DNA from: Paraburkholderia kirstenboschensis
GTDB taxonomy: Bacteria; Pseudomonadota; Gammaproteobacteria; Burkholderiales; Burkholderiaceae
DNA: 64,000 nucleotides
Direction: 5' to 3'
Assembly (NCBI RefSeq): GCF_904848585.1
Contig: NZ_CAJHCR010000011.1
Span: 177,838-241,837 of the forward strand
Below the pieces are notes generated by a model, which saw only the letters and a program-made list of their open reading frames with translations, was not told the origin of the DNA and ran no database searches. Of this stretch, positions 8,545 through 17,511 are shown in pieces. Each line of letters opens with the position of its first letter. Within the stretch, counting starts at the first letter, position 1. The position numbers and the translations under genes were made by a program.

Positions 8545-9549
8545 ATGGACGTAACCGTAGTGTGGGCCGCAATCATCGCGCTAGGCCTTTTCATGTATGT
8601 CGTGCTGGATGGCTTCGATCTCGGCATCGGCATTGTCTTTCCGTTCTTCCCAGACGAGAAGGAACGCGACCTGATGATGAACACCGTCGCACCGGTCTGG
8701 GACGGCAACGAGACCTGGCTCGTGCTCGGCGGGGCGGCGCTCTTCGCCGTGTTTCCGATGGTGTATTCCACAGTATTGTCAGCGCTGTATTTGCCGCTCA
8801 TCTTCATGCTCGTGTGCCTGATCTTTCGCGGCGTGTCCTTCGAGATTCGCGCGAAGGCGAACCGCACGAAGCATATGTGGGACCTCGCGTTCATCGGCGG
8901 GTCGGCGGGCGCGACGTTTTTCCAGGGCGTCGTGCTCGGGGCGTTTCTGCAAGGCATTCCGGTGATCGACGGCGCCTATGCCGGCGACGCTTTCGGCTGG
9001 CTCACCCCGTTCAGCCTGCTGACGGGCCTCGGGCTCATCGTCACGTACGCGTTGCTGGGCTGCTGCTGGCTGGTCGCGAAAACGGAAGGCGACCTGCAGC
9101 GCCGCCTGCATCGCGTGGTATGGCCGCTGACTGTCGTGCTGCTCGGCTTCATCGCGATGGTGAGCCTGTGGACTCCGCTGCAAGACCCGAACATCGCGCA
9201 GCGCTGGTTCCACGAGGGTCTCTTCTACCGGCTGTTGCCTGTGCCGTTCATGGTCGCGGCCTGCGCGGTCTTCATGCGCCGCGCGGTGCGGGAGCGGCAT
9301 CACAACACGCCGTTCGTGCTCGCGTTACTGCTCGTGCTGCTCGGTTACGCCGGGCTGCTGGTGAGCCTGTGGCCGTACGCGATACCGTCGAGCGTGACGC
9401 TGTGGGAAGCGGCCGCGCCGCGCTCCAGCCAGACGTTCACGCTGGTCGGCGCAGCGGTGATTCTGCCGATCATCGTCGCTTATACGACGATGGGTTACTG
9501 GGTATTTCGAGGCAAGGTGCGTCATGGCGACCAACATCACTATCACTGA
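8545..9549 (+). CDS. cydB: Cytochrome bd-type quinol oxidase subunit II
   Basis: This is the membrane partner of CydA. The 334-aa protein has about eight or nine hydrophobic segments and the typical N-terminus with LDGFDLGIG near residues 21-29, followed by WDGNETWLV near residue 53. It is needed for assembly of the di-haem site. It lies 24 bp after cydA in the same operon, and its last 26 bp overlap a small membrane-protein gene. The histidine-rich end (DQHHYH) falls in the overlap. Confidence 0.93.
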   Translation: MDVTVVWAAIIALGLFMYVVLDGFDLGIGIVFPFFPDEKERDLMMNTVAPVWDGNETWLVLGGAALFAVFPMVYSTVLSALYLPLIFMLVCLIFRGVSFEIRAKANRTKHMWDLAFIGGSAGATFFQGVVLGAFLQGIPVIDGAYAGDAFGWLTPFSLLTGLGLIVTYALLGCCWLVAKTEGDLQRRLHRVVWPLTVVLLGFIAMVSLWTPLQDPNIAQRWFHEGLFYRLLPVPFMVAACAVFMRRAVRERHHNTPFVLALLLVLLGYAGLLVSLWPYAIPSSVTLWEAAAPRSSQTFTLVGAAVILPIIVAYTTMGYWVFRGKVRHGDQHHYH

Positions 9550-9676
9550 CTCCGCGCGCAAGCTGCCGGGCTGGCTCTGGTTCATTGCGCTGTGGTGCTT
9601 CGGCGTGGGCTCGGCGATGTCGCTCGGCTTCGCCTTCAAGCTTCTGATGAATGCAACGCTATTTGCAGTGAAATGA
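9524..9676 (+). CDS. Small membrane protein of the bd oxidase operon (DUF2474-like)
   Basis: This 50-aa reading frame starts inside cydB (26-bp overlap, different frame) and ends at TGA 9674-9676. It has a short polar head (MATNITITDSARKLPG) and one hydrophobic helix rich in Trp/Phe from about residue 17 to 44. Small one-helix proteins encoded right after cydB (CydX, or DUF2474 in Cio-type operons) bind and stabilise the oxidase, and size, topology and position fit that group. It is easily missed because of its length and overlap. Which of the two small-subunit families it belongs to is my inference from the Trp-rich helix. Confidence 0.75.
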   Translation: MATNITITDSARKLPGWLWFIALWCFGVGSAMSLGFAFKLLMNATLFAVK

Positions 9677-9866
9677 CGGCTCGCCGCGCGAGCGCCCGTG
9701 CGGTTTATCCGGCCGGCATAAGCTTTCGTATTGGGCCGCCGCGGCTTCAAAAACGGCGCGCGCGGCTCGTCTACGTAGCAAGCCGGAACCGATGCGCGAG
9801 TGAGACCTGCCTGGACAAGGCATAGACAAAACGTGGCGCCGGCGATGCCACGAGCAGAGAATGACC

Positions 9867-9896
9867 GGGGCGGCGAGCCGCAAGGCCCGCCGCCCC
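9867..9896. other. GC-rich hairpin downstream of the cyd operon
   Basis: Perfect 9-bp arms GGGGCGGCG (9867-9875) and CGCCGCCCC (9888-9896) form a strong stem. There is no T-tract, so it may be a weak terminator or an mRNA end stabiliser for cydAB. The rest of the 341-bp gap at 9677-10017 shows no gene. Confidence 0.4.
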
Positions 9897-10017
9897 GCAC
9901 CGATCGGCTTATGATCACGGGGTAGCCGGCAATGATGCGATTCACGACAATACAAGCAGAACAAGACCCAGCAACGGCGGTAGTCCACAACACGCAAGCC
10001 CGACTCGTGGAGACATC

Positions 10018-10779
10018 ATGAAGTTTCTTGTGGCGGACGACCATGAATTGATCCGGCAAGGCGTCAAGGGAATGCTCCGCGGACTCGACCCCGACGCCCA
10101 GTTCGACGAAGCCGATACCTGGGAAACCCTGGCCGCCGCCGCGCGGCCCGACGCCGATCACGATCTCGCGATCGTCGATCTGCATATGCCGGGCATGAGC
10201 GGCGCGTCGTCGCTCGAAATATTGCTGAAGGCGAATCCTGCTCTGCCGGTAGTCGTGCTTTCCGCCGAAGAGTCACCGGACGAAATGCGTGCGGTGCTCG
10301 CCGCCGGCGCGCTCGGCTTCGTGCCGAAGCGGCAGCCCGCGAGCGTGATGCTGAAGGCGATCGAACTGGTGCTGTCGGGCGGCGCATATGTGCCGATGGA
10401 AGCGCTGAGCCTGCTGGGCTCACGCGACGCACAATCCGCGGACTCATGCGCGCAGCGCGCGGGTGCTGCATTGTCGCAGCAGGCAGCGCCGAGCAGCGCG
10501 GGCCAGAGCACGGCGACGCTAACCGAACCGGTCGCACAGCTTCAGGCGCTGCAGCCGCATCAGCAGCATTTGCTTGAAAACCTGTCGCCGCGTCAGCAGG
10601 ACATCATGCGGCTCGTGCATCGCGGCTGGACCAACAAGATGATCGCACGCGAACTCGGCGTAGCCGAGGGCACGGTCAAGGTGCATCTGTCGGTGATTTT
10701 CCGGGCGCTCGGCGTGCACAACCGGTCGACGGCAATCGCGGTGATCAACGGCTGGCTCGAAGCTGGCAAAACGCTATAG
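10018..10779 (+). CDS. NarL/LuxR-family response regulator
   Basis: This is a two-component DNA-binding regulator of 253 aa. The receiver domain covers residues 1-120, with acidic D7-D8, phosphoacceptor D54 in VDLHMPGMSG, S82 and K104. A Gln/Ala-rich linker (about 135-185) leads to a LuxR-type helix-turn-helix near residues 188-245 (LSPRQQDIMRLV...EGTVKVHLS). The linker is longer than usual. It converges on a hybrid histidine kinase gene 50 bp away, its most likely partner. The targets are unknown. Confidence 0.9.
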   Translation: MKFLVADDHELIRQGVKGMLRGLDPDAQFDEADTWETLAAAARPDADHDLAIVDLHMPGMSGASSLEILLKANPALPVVVLSAEESPDEMRAVLAAGALGFVPKRQPASVMLKAIELVLSGGAYVPMEALSLLGSRDAQSADSCAQRAGAALSQQAAPSSAGQSTATLTEPVAQLQALQPHQQHLLENLSPRQQDIMRLVHRGWTNKMIARELGVAEGTVKVHLSVIFRALGVHNRSTAIAVINGWLEAGKTL

Positions 10780-10829
10780 CGGTGGCGGTCGGCGCCGCCG
10801 CGACACGCAGCGACCTCCGCTATCACCGC

Positions 10830-12767
10830 CTACCCTTCCTCTTGCGATGCGCTCTGCGGACGATGCCGCACTTCCACTCGCGCCGTGCCTTGCGGCCTGA
10901 TCACGTGATCGCCGCCAGTCTCTCCGCTCAGCACGGTCCCTTCACGGCCTGCATCGGCGCTCTGGCCCGCAGGCAATTCCATAGCGGCGCCCTGATGCCC
11001 CTTGTCGAGTTCCGCCTGTTGCCACAGCATTTCCAGCGTGCGCCGCAAACGCGCCGCCGTAACCGGCTTGTGCAACACCGGAATGCCTTGCAATGCGAGC
11101 GCAGCCAGTTCCGCCGACGCCATGTCGCCCGTAATCAGCAGCGTCACCACGCCTTCGTGACCTGCGCGCGCGAGCATGCTGCGCACCGCCGTGAGCGCCT
11201 GCGCGCCGGTCCTGTGATTGGCCAACTGGTAATCGCATAGCACCGCGTCCGGCACGAAACCATCCGCGAGCGCGGCCAGCGCAGCGGTTTCGTCGCGTGC
11301 GCCGCGCACCGTGCAGCCCCAGCGTCCGAGCAGCGCGGAAAGGCCTTCGAGAATCGACGGTTCGTCGTCGATGCACAGCACCTGCCGCCCTTGCGCCGAT
11401 GGTCCGCCCGCCACCGCTTCGTTCAGGCTCGCGACGATTGCGCTCGCGTCGCCCGCTTGCACTGGGAAGCGGAACACCGAACCGCGGCCCGGCGCCGAGC
11501 GCAACTGCAACTCGCCGCCCAGCATGCCGACGAGACGCTTGACCGTCGGCAGCCCGAGCCCGTGGCCCTGGCGCGCGTCGCGCTGCGGATTGGCGACCTG
11601 ATAGAACTCCTCGAAGATGCGCTGGTGCTCTTCAGCGGCAATGCCAATGCCCGAATCGCGCACCTCGATATAGCCGCCCGCGGTTCGCCCCGCGCGCCGG
11701 ACGCCGAGCCAGATTGCGCCTTCCTCGGTATAGCGCACCGCGTTCGAGAGCAGATTGCTCAGCACGCGTTCGAGCAGCACTGGATCGTCGTGGACCACCA
11801 TCGACGTCGGCGCGATCCGCAGCGCGAGGCCTTTGGCCGCCGCCTGCGGCCGATATTGGCTGCCGACGCGCTCGAACAACTCGGAGAGCCGGAAATGCAG
11901 ACGGATCACCTGCGTGACGCCGCTTTCGAGCCGCGCGAGATCGAGCACCTGGTTGAACAGCTGATTCAGCGCTTCCACGTTATAGACGATGTGCTCGGCG
12001 GTCTTCGCATGCTGCGCGGGCGTCGCCGCGGAATCGTTGAGCGACGCCGCAAGCAGGCCGATCGCATGCAGCGGCTGACGCAGGTCGTGGCTCGCTGCAG
12101 CGAAAAAGCGCGTTTTCGCGAGACTGGCCTCTTCGGCGACTTGCTTTTGCAGTGCGAGCGATTCCGCCAGATACTGCTGATCGACGCGCGCCTGCACCAC
12201 CTGCTGGAACAGCTTTCGGTAGCTAAGCGCATACACGTTGATCGCGCAGAAGAAGAACGCGAGCACGATGGCAAGAATCGTGCGGTCGAACGTATGCGTG
12301 CCGAAGTGCAGCACGATCGACGGGAACAGCAGGAATGGAATGGCCGTGGCGAAGTTGAGCATGTCGAAACCATTCGACATGAACACCCCCGCTGCGAGCG
12401 TGACGAGCATTACCGTGTGCAGCAGCGGCAAATCGCTCTGCGGACTCTGGAACGCGAACCAGATGGCGATACCGGGCGCGCTGTAAAGCAGCACGCCACG
12501 CACGGCATGCAGATTGATCCAGCCGCGCGGCGACACGAGATGCGGATAACGCCGGTTGCAGATCCACAGCGCGAGGCCCGCGCAATTGGCCGCCGCATAG
12601 AAGCCGAAGCAGGCAATGAAGAGCGGCGGCGATGGTATCGCGGGCCAGTAGATGGCCACGAGCACCGCGATCGAAAACCAGTGCGAGAAGAACGCGATCG
12701 GGTCTTGTGCGTACAGCACGCGCACCAGGTCTTCGTCGATTGCACGCTGGATCGGGTCAGCCCGCAT
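10830..12767 (-). CDS. Membrane-bound hybrid sensor histidine kinase
   Basis: This 645-aa sensor has about six N-terminal membrane segments (residues about 30-185), a short coiled coil and a HisKA domain with phosphoacceptor H227 in ASHDLRQPLH. The HATPase domain has its N-box near 337-343 and glycine boxes DSGIG (371-375) and GHGLGL (401-406). A C-terminal receiver domain has D467-D468 and phosphoacceptor D512. The arrangement resembles Burkholderia hybrid kinases that pair with NarL-type regulators. It converges on such a regulator gene. No periplasmic sensing domain is visible, so the signal is probably sensed within the membrane. The Glu/Gly-rich tail after about 600 is low complexity. 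Confidence 0.9.
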   Translation of the reverse strand: MRADPIQRAIDEDLVRVLYAQDPIAFFSHWFSIAVLVAIYWPAIPSPPLFIACFGFYAAANCAGLALWICNRRYPHLVSPRGWINLHAVRGVLLYSAPGIAIWFAFQSPQSDLPLLHTVMLVTLAAGVFMSNGFDMLNFATAIPFLLFPSIVLHFGTHTFDRTILAIVLAFFFCAINVYALSYRKLFQQVVQARVDQQYLAESLALQKQVAEEASLAKTRFFAAASHDLRQPLHAIGLLAASLNDSAATPAQHAKTAEHIVYNVEALNQLFNQVLDLARLESGVTQVIRLHFRLSELFERVGSQYRPQAAAKGLALRIAPTSMVVHDDPVLLERVLSNLLSNAVRYTEEGAIWLGVRRAGRTAGGYIEVRDSGIGIAAEEHQRIFEEFYQVANPQRDARQGHGLGLPTVKRLVGMLGGELQLRSAPGRGSVFRFPVQAGDASAIVASLNEAVAGGPSAQGRQVLCIDDEPSILEGLSALLGRWGCTVRGARDETAALAALADGFVPDAVLCDYQLANHRTGAQALTAVRSMLARAGHEGVVTLLITGDMASAELAALALQGIPVLHKPVTAARLRRTLEMLWQQAELDKGHQGAAMELPAGQSADAGREGTVLSGETGGDHVIRPQGTARVEVRHRPQSASQEEG

Positions 12768-13108
12768 CGCGCGGTCTCCTTGTCGGGCACGGCAAATTCG
12801 GTGATGTGGCGCGAAAACCCGGCGCTAGCAAGAAGCGCGGCCCGGCGTGTTGCGCAAGAGCTTGCACGGTCTACGGCAATGCAGCGGCACAGCGGGAGCG
12901 CTTTCTTATCAGACGAATGAGAGGCGCCCTGTCGGATGGTTTACCCGGCAGTTTACCCACCAGCTACGACTTAATCCATATATGCGAAGCCGTCGCCGGC
13001 GACCATACTGCTTTCACAACATCGCGCGGCCGCAACGGTTCCATCGTCAACTATTCGCCTGCAGTCGAGGCTCACCGCGCTTCTCGCCTTACCCTAATGG
13101 AGGCTTTC
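12768..13108. other. Intergenic region with divergent promoters
   Basis: These 341 bp lie between the divergent kinase gene and the sigma-like gene. The only structure I see is a direct repeat of GTTTACCC near 12939-12959 (GGTTTACCCGGCAGTTTACCC). No gene is supported, although frames from the sigma-like gene stay open through the region. Confidence 0.4.
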
Positions 13109-13900
13109 ATGGGCGCAGTTCCGAGCCACGAGTTCGTCCGCAATCTAGACGACGCGATCCTGCCCGATCTGTGGCGCCGTCGTACCCGACTGTCCGCCGA
13201 CGAAATGGTGTCGATGGTCGAGCTGGTCAAGCGGGCATTGCGCACATATCACCCGCTGGAGTTGCAGGCGCTCGGCGAAGACAAGGAAGAACTGGTCGCG
13301 CAGTTCATTTATTCCAAGGTGCTGCGCCTCGCGCCCGGCCACACGGAAACCCATGCTTGCGCGGAGAGCGCGCCGTCCAACGGCTACGCCCTGTGCGCGT
13401 ATTTTCGCCGCTATCTGATCGACTGCCTGCGCAGCGCCGGCCATCAACGCAACGTGTCGATGGAAACCGACGGCATGGCCCAGGAAATCGATCTGCATGC
13501 CCAGGCATTGGAAGACCCGGTGCAAAGCGTGCTGCTGCAATATGGTCTCAACGAACAAAGGGTGCGGCTCGCAGCCCGCGCATTTATCGAAAGCCTCGAC
13601 GAGCCCGAGCGCATCGTGCTGGCCGGCAGCCTTGGCTGGTGCTCGGAAGGCAAAGGCGGATTGTCGGCGGTTGCGGCCCAGCATCGTGTGCCCTCGTATC
13701 ACTATCGCGCCGTCAAACTCGGCGTCACCATGAAAAAGACGGCCACCGCCGACGATTTTTCCAACACGAAGATCGGCCGTTGGCTCACGGACGTGCTCGG
13801 CATCGAGATAGACATCGACAATCGTGGCGCCATTCTGCTTGCGCTCAACCTGCTTGCGGCCGAATCGAGCGATAGCGAAATGAATGAAGTAGCCGCGTAA
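13109..13900 (+). CDS. Uncharacterised protein with sigma-70-like organisation
   Basis: I do not recognise a named family. The 263-aa product has a segment LVAQFIYSKVLRL (62-74) followed by YALCAYFRRYLIDCLR (93-108), which recalls the region-2 helices of ECF sigma factors. Residues near 170-205 (EPERIVLAGSL...LSAVAAQHRVPSYHYRAVKLG) recall a region-4 helix-turn-helix. Identity is too low to call it a sigma factor. ATG 13109 is chosen because GGAGG precedes it by 5 nt. It is divergent from the hybrid kinase gene, so it could be part of that signalling system. Confidence 0.6.
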   Translation: MGAVPSHEFVRNLDDAILPDLWRRRTRLSADEMVSMVELVKRALRTYHPLELQALGEDKEELVAQFIYSKVLRLAPGHTETHACAESAPSNGYALCAYFRRYLIDCLRSAGHQRNVSMETDGMAQEIDLHAQALEDPVQSVLLQYGLNEQRVRLAARAFIESLDEPERIVLAGSLGWCSEGKGGLSAVAAQHRVPSYHYRAVKLGVTMKKTATADDFSNTKIGRWLTDVLGIEIDIDNRGAILLALNLLAAESSDSEMNEVAA

Positions 13901-14090
13901 CAGCGCAAACGGACAAGCGCCAGGCAGAAGGCAAAAACCGGGGGCGGCACCTATGCCGCGTCGCGCGTCGCGTCGATGCGCCTTTTTTTGTCATCCCGCA
14001 CCGCCTACGATAAAAAAACCGCGGCAGCGCGCCGTCTTCCTTGCGCAGCCCGGATCCGTTCCCAGCATCGACCTGACGAGGTGGTCCAGT

Positions 14091-17000
14091 ATGAACCGCT
14101 TATCGAGCGCCGTGACGGCGATGAAATCGCACTACGAAGTCGTCGTGATCGGTTCGGGTTACGGCGGCGCCATCGCCGCAAGCCGCATGGCGCGCGCGGG
14201 CCGCAGCGTGTGCGTGCTCGAACGCGGGCGCGAATTCATGGCTGGCGAATTCCCGCGCACGCCTTTTCAGGGCGCCGAGCAGATGCAGTACAACACAGCA
14301 CTTGCGCAAATCGGCTCACCGCTCGCGCTGCTCGAAGTGCATGTGAACGACGACGTCAACGCGGTGGTCGGCTGCGGCCTCGGCGGTACTTCGCTGATCA
14401 ACGCCAATGTCGCGTTGAAAGTCGATCCGCGCTTATGGGACGACGTACGCTGGCCCGCCGCGTTGCGCGGCGATCAGGCCGGCCGCGACAAAGGTTATCA
14501 GCGTGCCTGGGACATGCTCGAACCGTCGCCGGTCCCGGGGCGTTTCCGCAAATTGCCGAAACTGGTGGCGCTCGGAAAATCCGCCGAGGCGCTCGGCATG
14601 GCGGACCGCTTCAGCACGCCGCCTGTGACCGTCACGTTCGAGGACCGCACCAACGCGGCCGGCGTCGCGCAGAAAGCGTGCGTTGGCTGCGGCGACTGCA
14701 ACTCGGGCTGCAACTACGACGCCAAGAATTCCACGCACATGAACTATCTGCCCGATGCCGTCGCGCATGGCGCGCAGATTTTCACTGGAGCCGCGGTGCA
14801 TTCGGTGGTGCGCAGCGCCGACAAGCAGAAGTGGCAAGTCGCCTACCAGCTGGTACGCCTCGGCCGCGAGAGCTACGACGCGCCCGATCTCTTCGTCACG
14901 GCCGACATCGTGATCGTGTCGGCGGGAACAATCGGTTCGAGCGCGTTGCTCCTGCGTTCGCGCAACGAAGGCTTGAGCGTATCCGCCATGCTCGGCAAGC
15001 GCTTCACCGGCAACGGCGACGTGCTCGCCTTCGCGTACAACACCGACGACGTGATCAACGGCGTCGGCTGGGGCGCGCATGTCGAGCGCGAAATACCTCC
15101 GGTCGGCCCGACTATCACTGGCCTGATCGATCATCGCGATACCGCGGACGTCAGAGACGGCTTCGTGATCGAGGAAGGCTCGCTCGCCGGGCCGGTCGGC
15201 GCGGCGCTCGTCGGCATGCTAGGCGCCGCTGCGCCGCTCGCGGGCGTGGATGTTTCGGGGCCGCGCACGGTAGAACAGCAGCTTGCATACGATGCACGGA
15301 TCGTCGAAGGCCTGCTGCACGGACCGTATCGCGGCGCGCTCAATCACACGCAAAGCTACCTTGTGATGGCGCACGACGACGAAAGCGGCCAGATCAGCGT
15401 GAATGAAAAGGGACGGCCGCGCATAGCCTGGGAAAACGCGGGCAAGCAGCCAATTTTCGCAACCGTCGAGGAGACGCTGAAGAAAGCGACGGCCCCGCTC
15501 GGCGGAAAATACTTGCGCGATCCGATTTCAAACGACATTTTCGGCAACCGGACCGTGACCGTGCATCCGCTCGGCGGCTGCGCGATGGGCGAGGACGCGG
15601 AACATGGTGTGGTCGATCACATGAGCCGCGTTTTTAGCGGTATGACCGGCACCGATGTGCACGAGGGCCTCTATGTGATGGACGGCGCGGTCATGCCCAT
15701 GTCGCTCGGCGTGAATCCGCTGTGGACGATCTCGGCGCTCGCCGAGCGCAATTGCGCGCTGCTGGCGGCATCGCGAGGCTGGACGATCGATTACGATTCG
15801 AAGGGCACCGCCGACACGCCACCCGTGCCAAAGATCGGACTGCGCTTCACCGAAACCATGGTCGGCCATTACACGCCGGCCGGCGCGAACGAGGCCGCCG
15901 CGAGCCCAATGGCGTTCACGCTCACCGTGGAATCCGACGACCTCGCCGATATGATTAGCGATCCAGATCATCTGGCAAGAACCGCCGGCACGCTGACCTG
16001 CCCCGCTCTGTCGGCGCAGCCAATGACGATCACGGAGGGCACCTTCAATCTCTTCGTGGCCGACCCGGACGATGTGGACGAGCGCAACATGAACTACCGA
16101 ATGACGCTCAATTCGGCTGAAGGCAAGACGTGGTATCTGAGCGGGCAAAAGATCATTACACGCACGTCGCCGCTCGAGTTGTGGGAGCAAACGAATACGC
16201 TGTATGCGCAAGTTCGCGAAGCGCCGTCAATGGATGCACCGCCTATCGGCAGCGCGAAGCTGGTCATCACGCCGGAAAACTTTCTGAAACAGCAACGCAC
16301 GCTAGAAGTCACCAATGCGCCCGATCTGAAAACGCGTCTCGAATGGACGTTGAAGTTCGGCAAGTTCTTTGCCGGCGTGCTGTTCAACGAATATGGCGGC
16401 GTAGCCGCGCCCTTGCAGTACTACGACCCCAACGGGACGCCACGCTTGAAGCGTGCACTGCGCGCGCCGGCGCCGCAGGTGTTCTTTTTCGACACACGTG
16501 ACGGTACGCACCTGCGGCTCACGCGCTATGTCGATCCCGCGCGCAAGAATGCGCGCCCTGTGTTGCTGATTCACGGCTCGGGCGTGTCGAGCCGCATCTA
16601 CTCGACGGATCTCATCGGCACCAACCTCGTCGAATATCTGTGTGCCGCGGGCTACGACGTGTGGCTCGTGGATCTTCGCGTGAGCATCGAAATGCCGAGC
16701 GTCTTCGTGCCGACGAACGTCGATAAGGTCGCGCTCGAGGACATTCCCGCAGCCGTTGCGAAGATTCGCGAAGTGACGGGCGCAGCGGATATTCAGGCGC
16801 TCGGTCACTGCATGGGCGGCCTCGCGTTGAGCATGTCGCTGATGGCGGGACTCGAAGGCGTGCGCTCGGCGGTGATATCGCAGGTGGCCGCGCATCCGGT
16901 GCCCGGCCGTCTCGGCAGGATCAAGGCGGGCCTGCACATTCCCGACATCATGCAGCACCTCGGCGTGACCGACCTCACCGCCTATACAGAGAACGAAAGG

Positions 17001-17501
17001 TGGCCGCACAATCTGTTCGACGAAGCACTGCGGCTCTATCCGGTAGATCACGACGAGGGCTGCGGCAACCCGATCTGTCATCGCGCGACTTTCATGTATG
17101 GCCTGCTCTACGAACACGCTCAGGTGAGCGAGACACTTCATTCGAATTTGCAGGAATTGCTCGGCGTGCACGACGTCGGCGTGTTCAAGCATCTTGCCGC
17201 AATGGTGCGCGCGGGCAACGTCGTCAACGCCGACGGTGACGACGTTTATCTGAAAGGCGCGCGCGGCATGAAAGGCCTGGACGGCATGCGCATTCCGATC
17301 GGTTTCATTCACGGCGACCGCAACGAGACGTATGTGCCGAAAAGCACCGCGCTCACCTACGAGATGCTCGTCAATGCGTTTCCCGAGCAGCCTTATGAGC
17401 GGTATCTGATTCCTGGCTACGGACACATCGACTGCATCTTCGGCAAGAACGCGGCGGTCGATGTCTATCCGTCTATTGCGCGCTATCTGAACGCGCATTG
17501 A
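14091..17501 (+). CDS. Fusion of GMC/cholesterol-oxidase-like oxidoreductase and alpha/beta hydrolase
   Basis: This single 1136-aa protein has three parts. Residues 1-585 form a GMC-type FAD oxidoreductase with the dinucleotide motif GSGYGG (21-26), a cluster C197-x2-C200-x2-C203-x3-C207 resembling an Fe-S binding motif, and HPLGGCAMG near 492. Residues about 600-820 form a middle domain of unknown role. Residues about 830-1136 form an alpha/beta hydrolase with oxyanion-loop HGSG, nucleophile elbow GHC907MGG, D1076 and H1112. The nucleophile is Cys, as in PHA synthases, not Ser. Start 14091 has a GAGGTGG ribosome site; the longer frame from 13953 is Arg-rich and unlikely. A sterol- or lipid-like alcohol substrate is plausible but unproven. 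It converges on an FAD-linked oxidase gene. Confidence 0.88.
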   Translation: MNRLSSAVTAMKSHYEVVVIGSGYGGAIAASRMARAGRSVCVLERGREFMAGEFPRTPFQGAEQMQYNTALAQIGSPLALLEVHVNDDVNAVVGCGLGGTSLINANVALKVDPRLWDDVRWPAALRGDQAGRDKGYQRAWDMLEPSPVPGRFRKLPKLVALGKSAEALGMADRFSTPPVTVTFEDRTNAAGVAQKACVGCGDCNSGCNYDAKNSTHMNYLPDAVAHGAQIFTGAAVHSVVRSADKQKWQVAYQLVRLGRESYDAPDLFVTADIVIVSAGTIGSSALLLRSRNEGLSVSAMLGKRFTGNGDVLAFAYNTDDVINGVGWGAHVEREIPPVGPTITGLIDHRDTADVRDGFVIEEGSLAGPVGAALVGMLGAAAPLAGVDVSGPRTVEQQLAYDARIVEGLLHGPYRGALNHTQSYLVMAHDDESGQISVNEKGRPRIAWENAGKQPIFATVEETLKKATAPLGGKYLRDPISNDIFGNRTVTVHPLGGCAMGEDAEHGVVDHMSRVFSGMTGTDVHEGLYVMDGAVMPMSLGVNPLWTISALAERNCALLAASRGWTIDYDSKGTADTPPVPKIGLRFTETMVGHYTPAGANEAAASPMAFTLTVESDDLADMISDPDHLARTAGTLTCPALSAQPMTITEGTFNLFVADPDDVDERNMNYRMTLNSAEGKTWYLSGQKIITRTSPLELWEQTNTLYAQVREAPSMDAPPIGSAKLVITPENFLKQQRTLEVTNAPDLKTRLEWTLKFGKFFAGVLFNEYGGVAAPLQYYDPNGTPRLKRALRAPAPQVFFFDTRDGTHLRLTRYVDPARKNARPVLLIHGSGVSSRIYSTDLIGTNLVEYLCAAGYDVWLVDLRVSIEMPSVFVPTNVDKVALEDIPAAVAKIREVTGAADIQALGHCMGGLALSMSLMAGLEGVRSAVISQVAAHPVPGRLGRIKAGLHIPDIMQHLGVTDLTAYTENERWPHNLFDEALRLYPVDHDEGCGNPICHRATFMYGLLYEHAQVSETLHSNLQELLGVHDVGVFKHLAAMVRAGNVVNADGDDVYLKGARGMKGLDGMRIPIGFIHGDRNETYVPKSTALTYEMLVNAFPEQPYERYLIPGYGHIDCIFGKNAAVDVYPSIARYLNAH

Positions 17502-17511
17502 AGCCGCAGGT

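Noticed and set aside
11391..12920. 509-aa open frame on the plus strand across the histidine kinase
   Set aside because: It is a shadow of the kinase, whose motifs (H227, DSGIG, D512) are unmistakable.
13943..13990. Hairpin plus T-tract after the sigma-like gene as a terminator
   Set aside because: The stem (GCGGCA/TGCCGC) is about 20 bases away from the T-run, so a rho-independent terminator is not supported.
13953..14090. 46-residue N-terminal extension of the GMC fusion
   Set aside because: It is Arg-rich without signal character, and a good ribosome site lies just before 14091.
16302..17498. 398-aa minus-strand frame under the alpha/beta hydrolase domain
   Set aside because: It is a complement shadow; the plus-strand catalytic triad is conserved.
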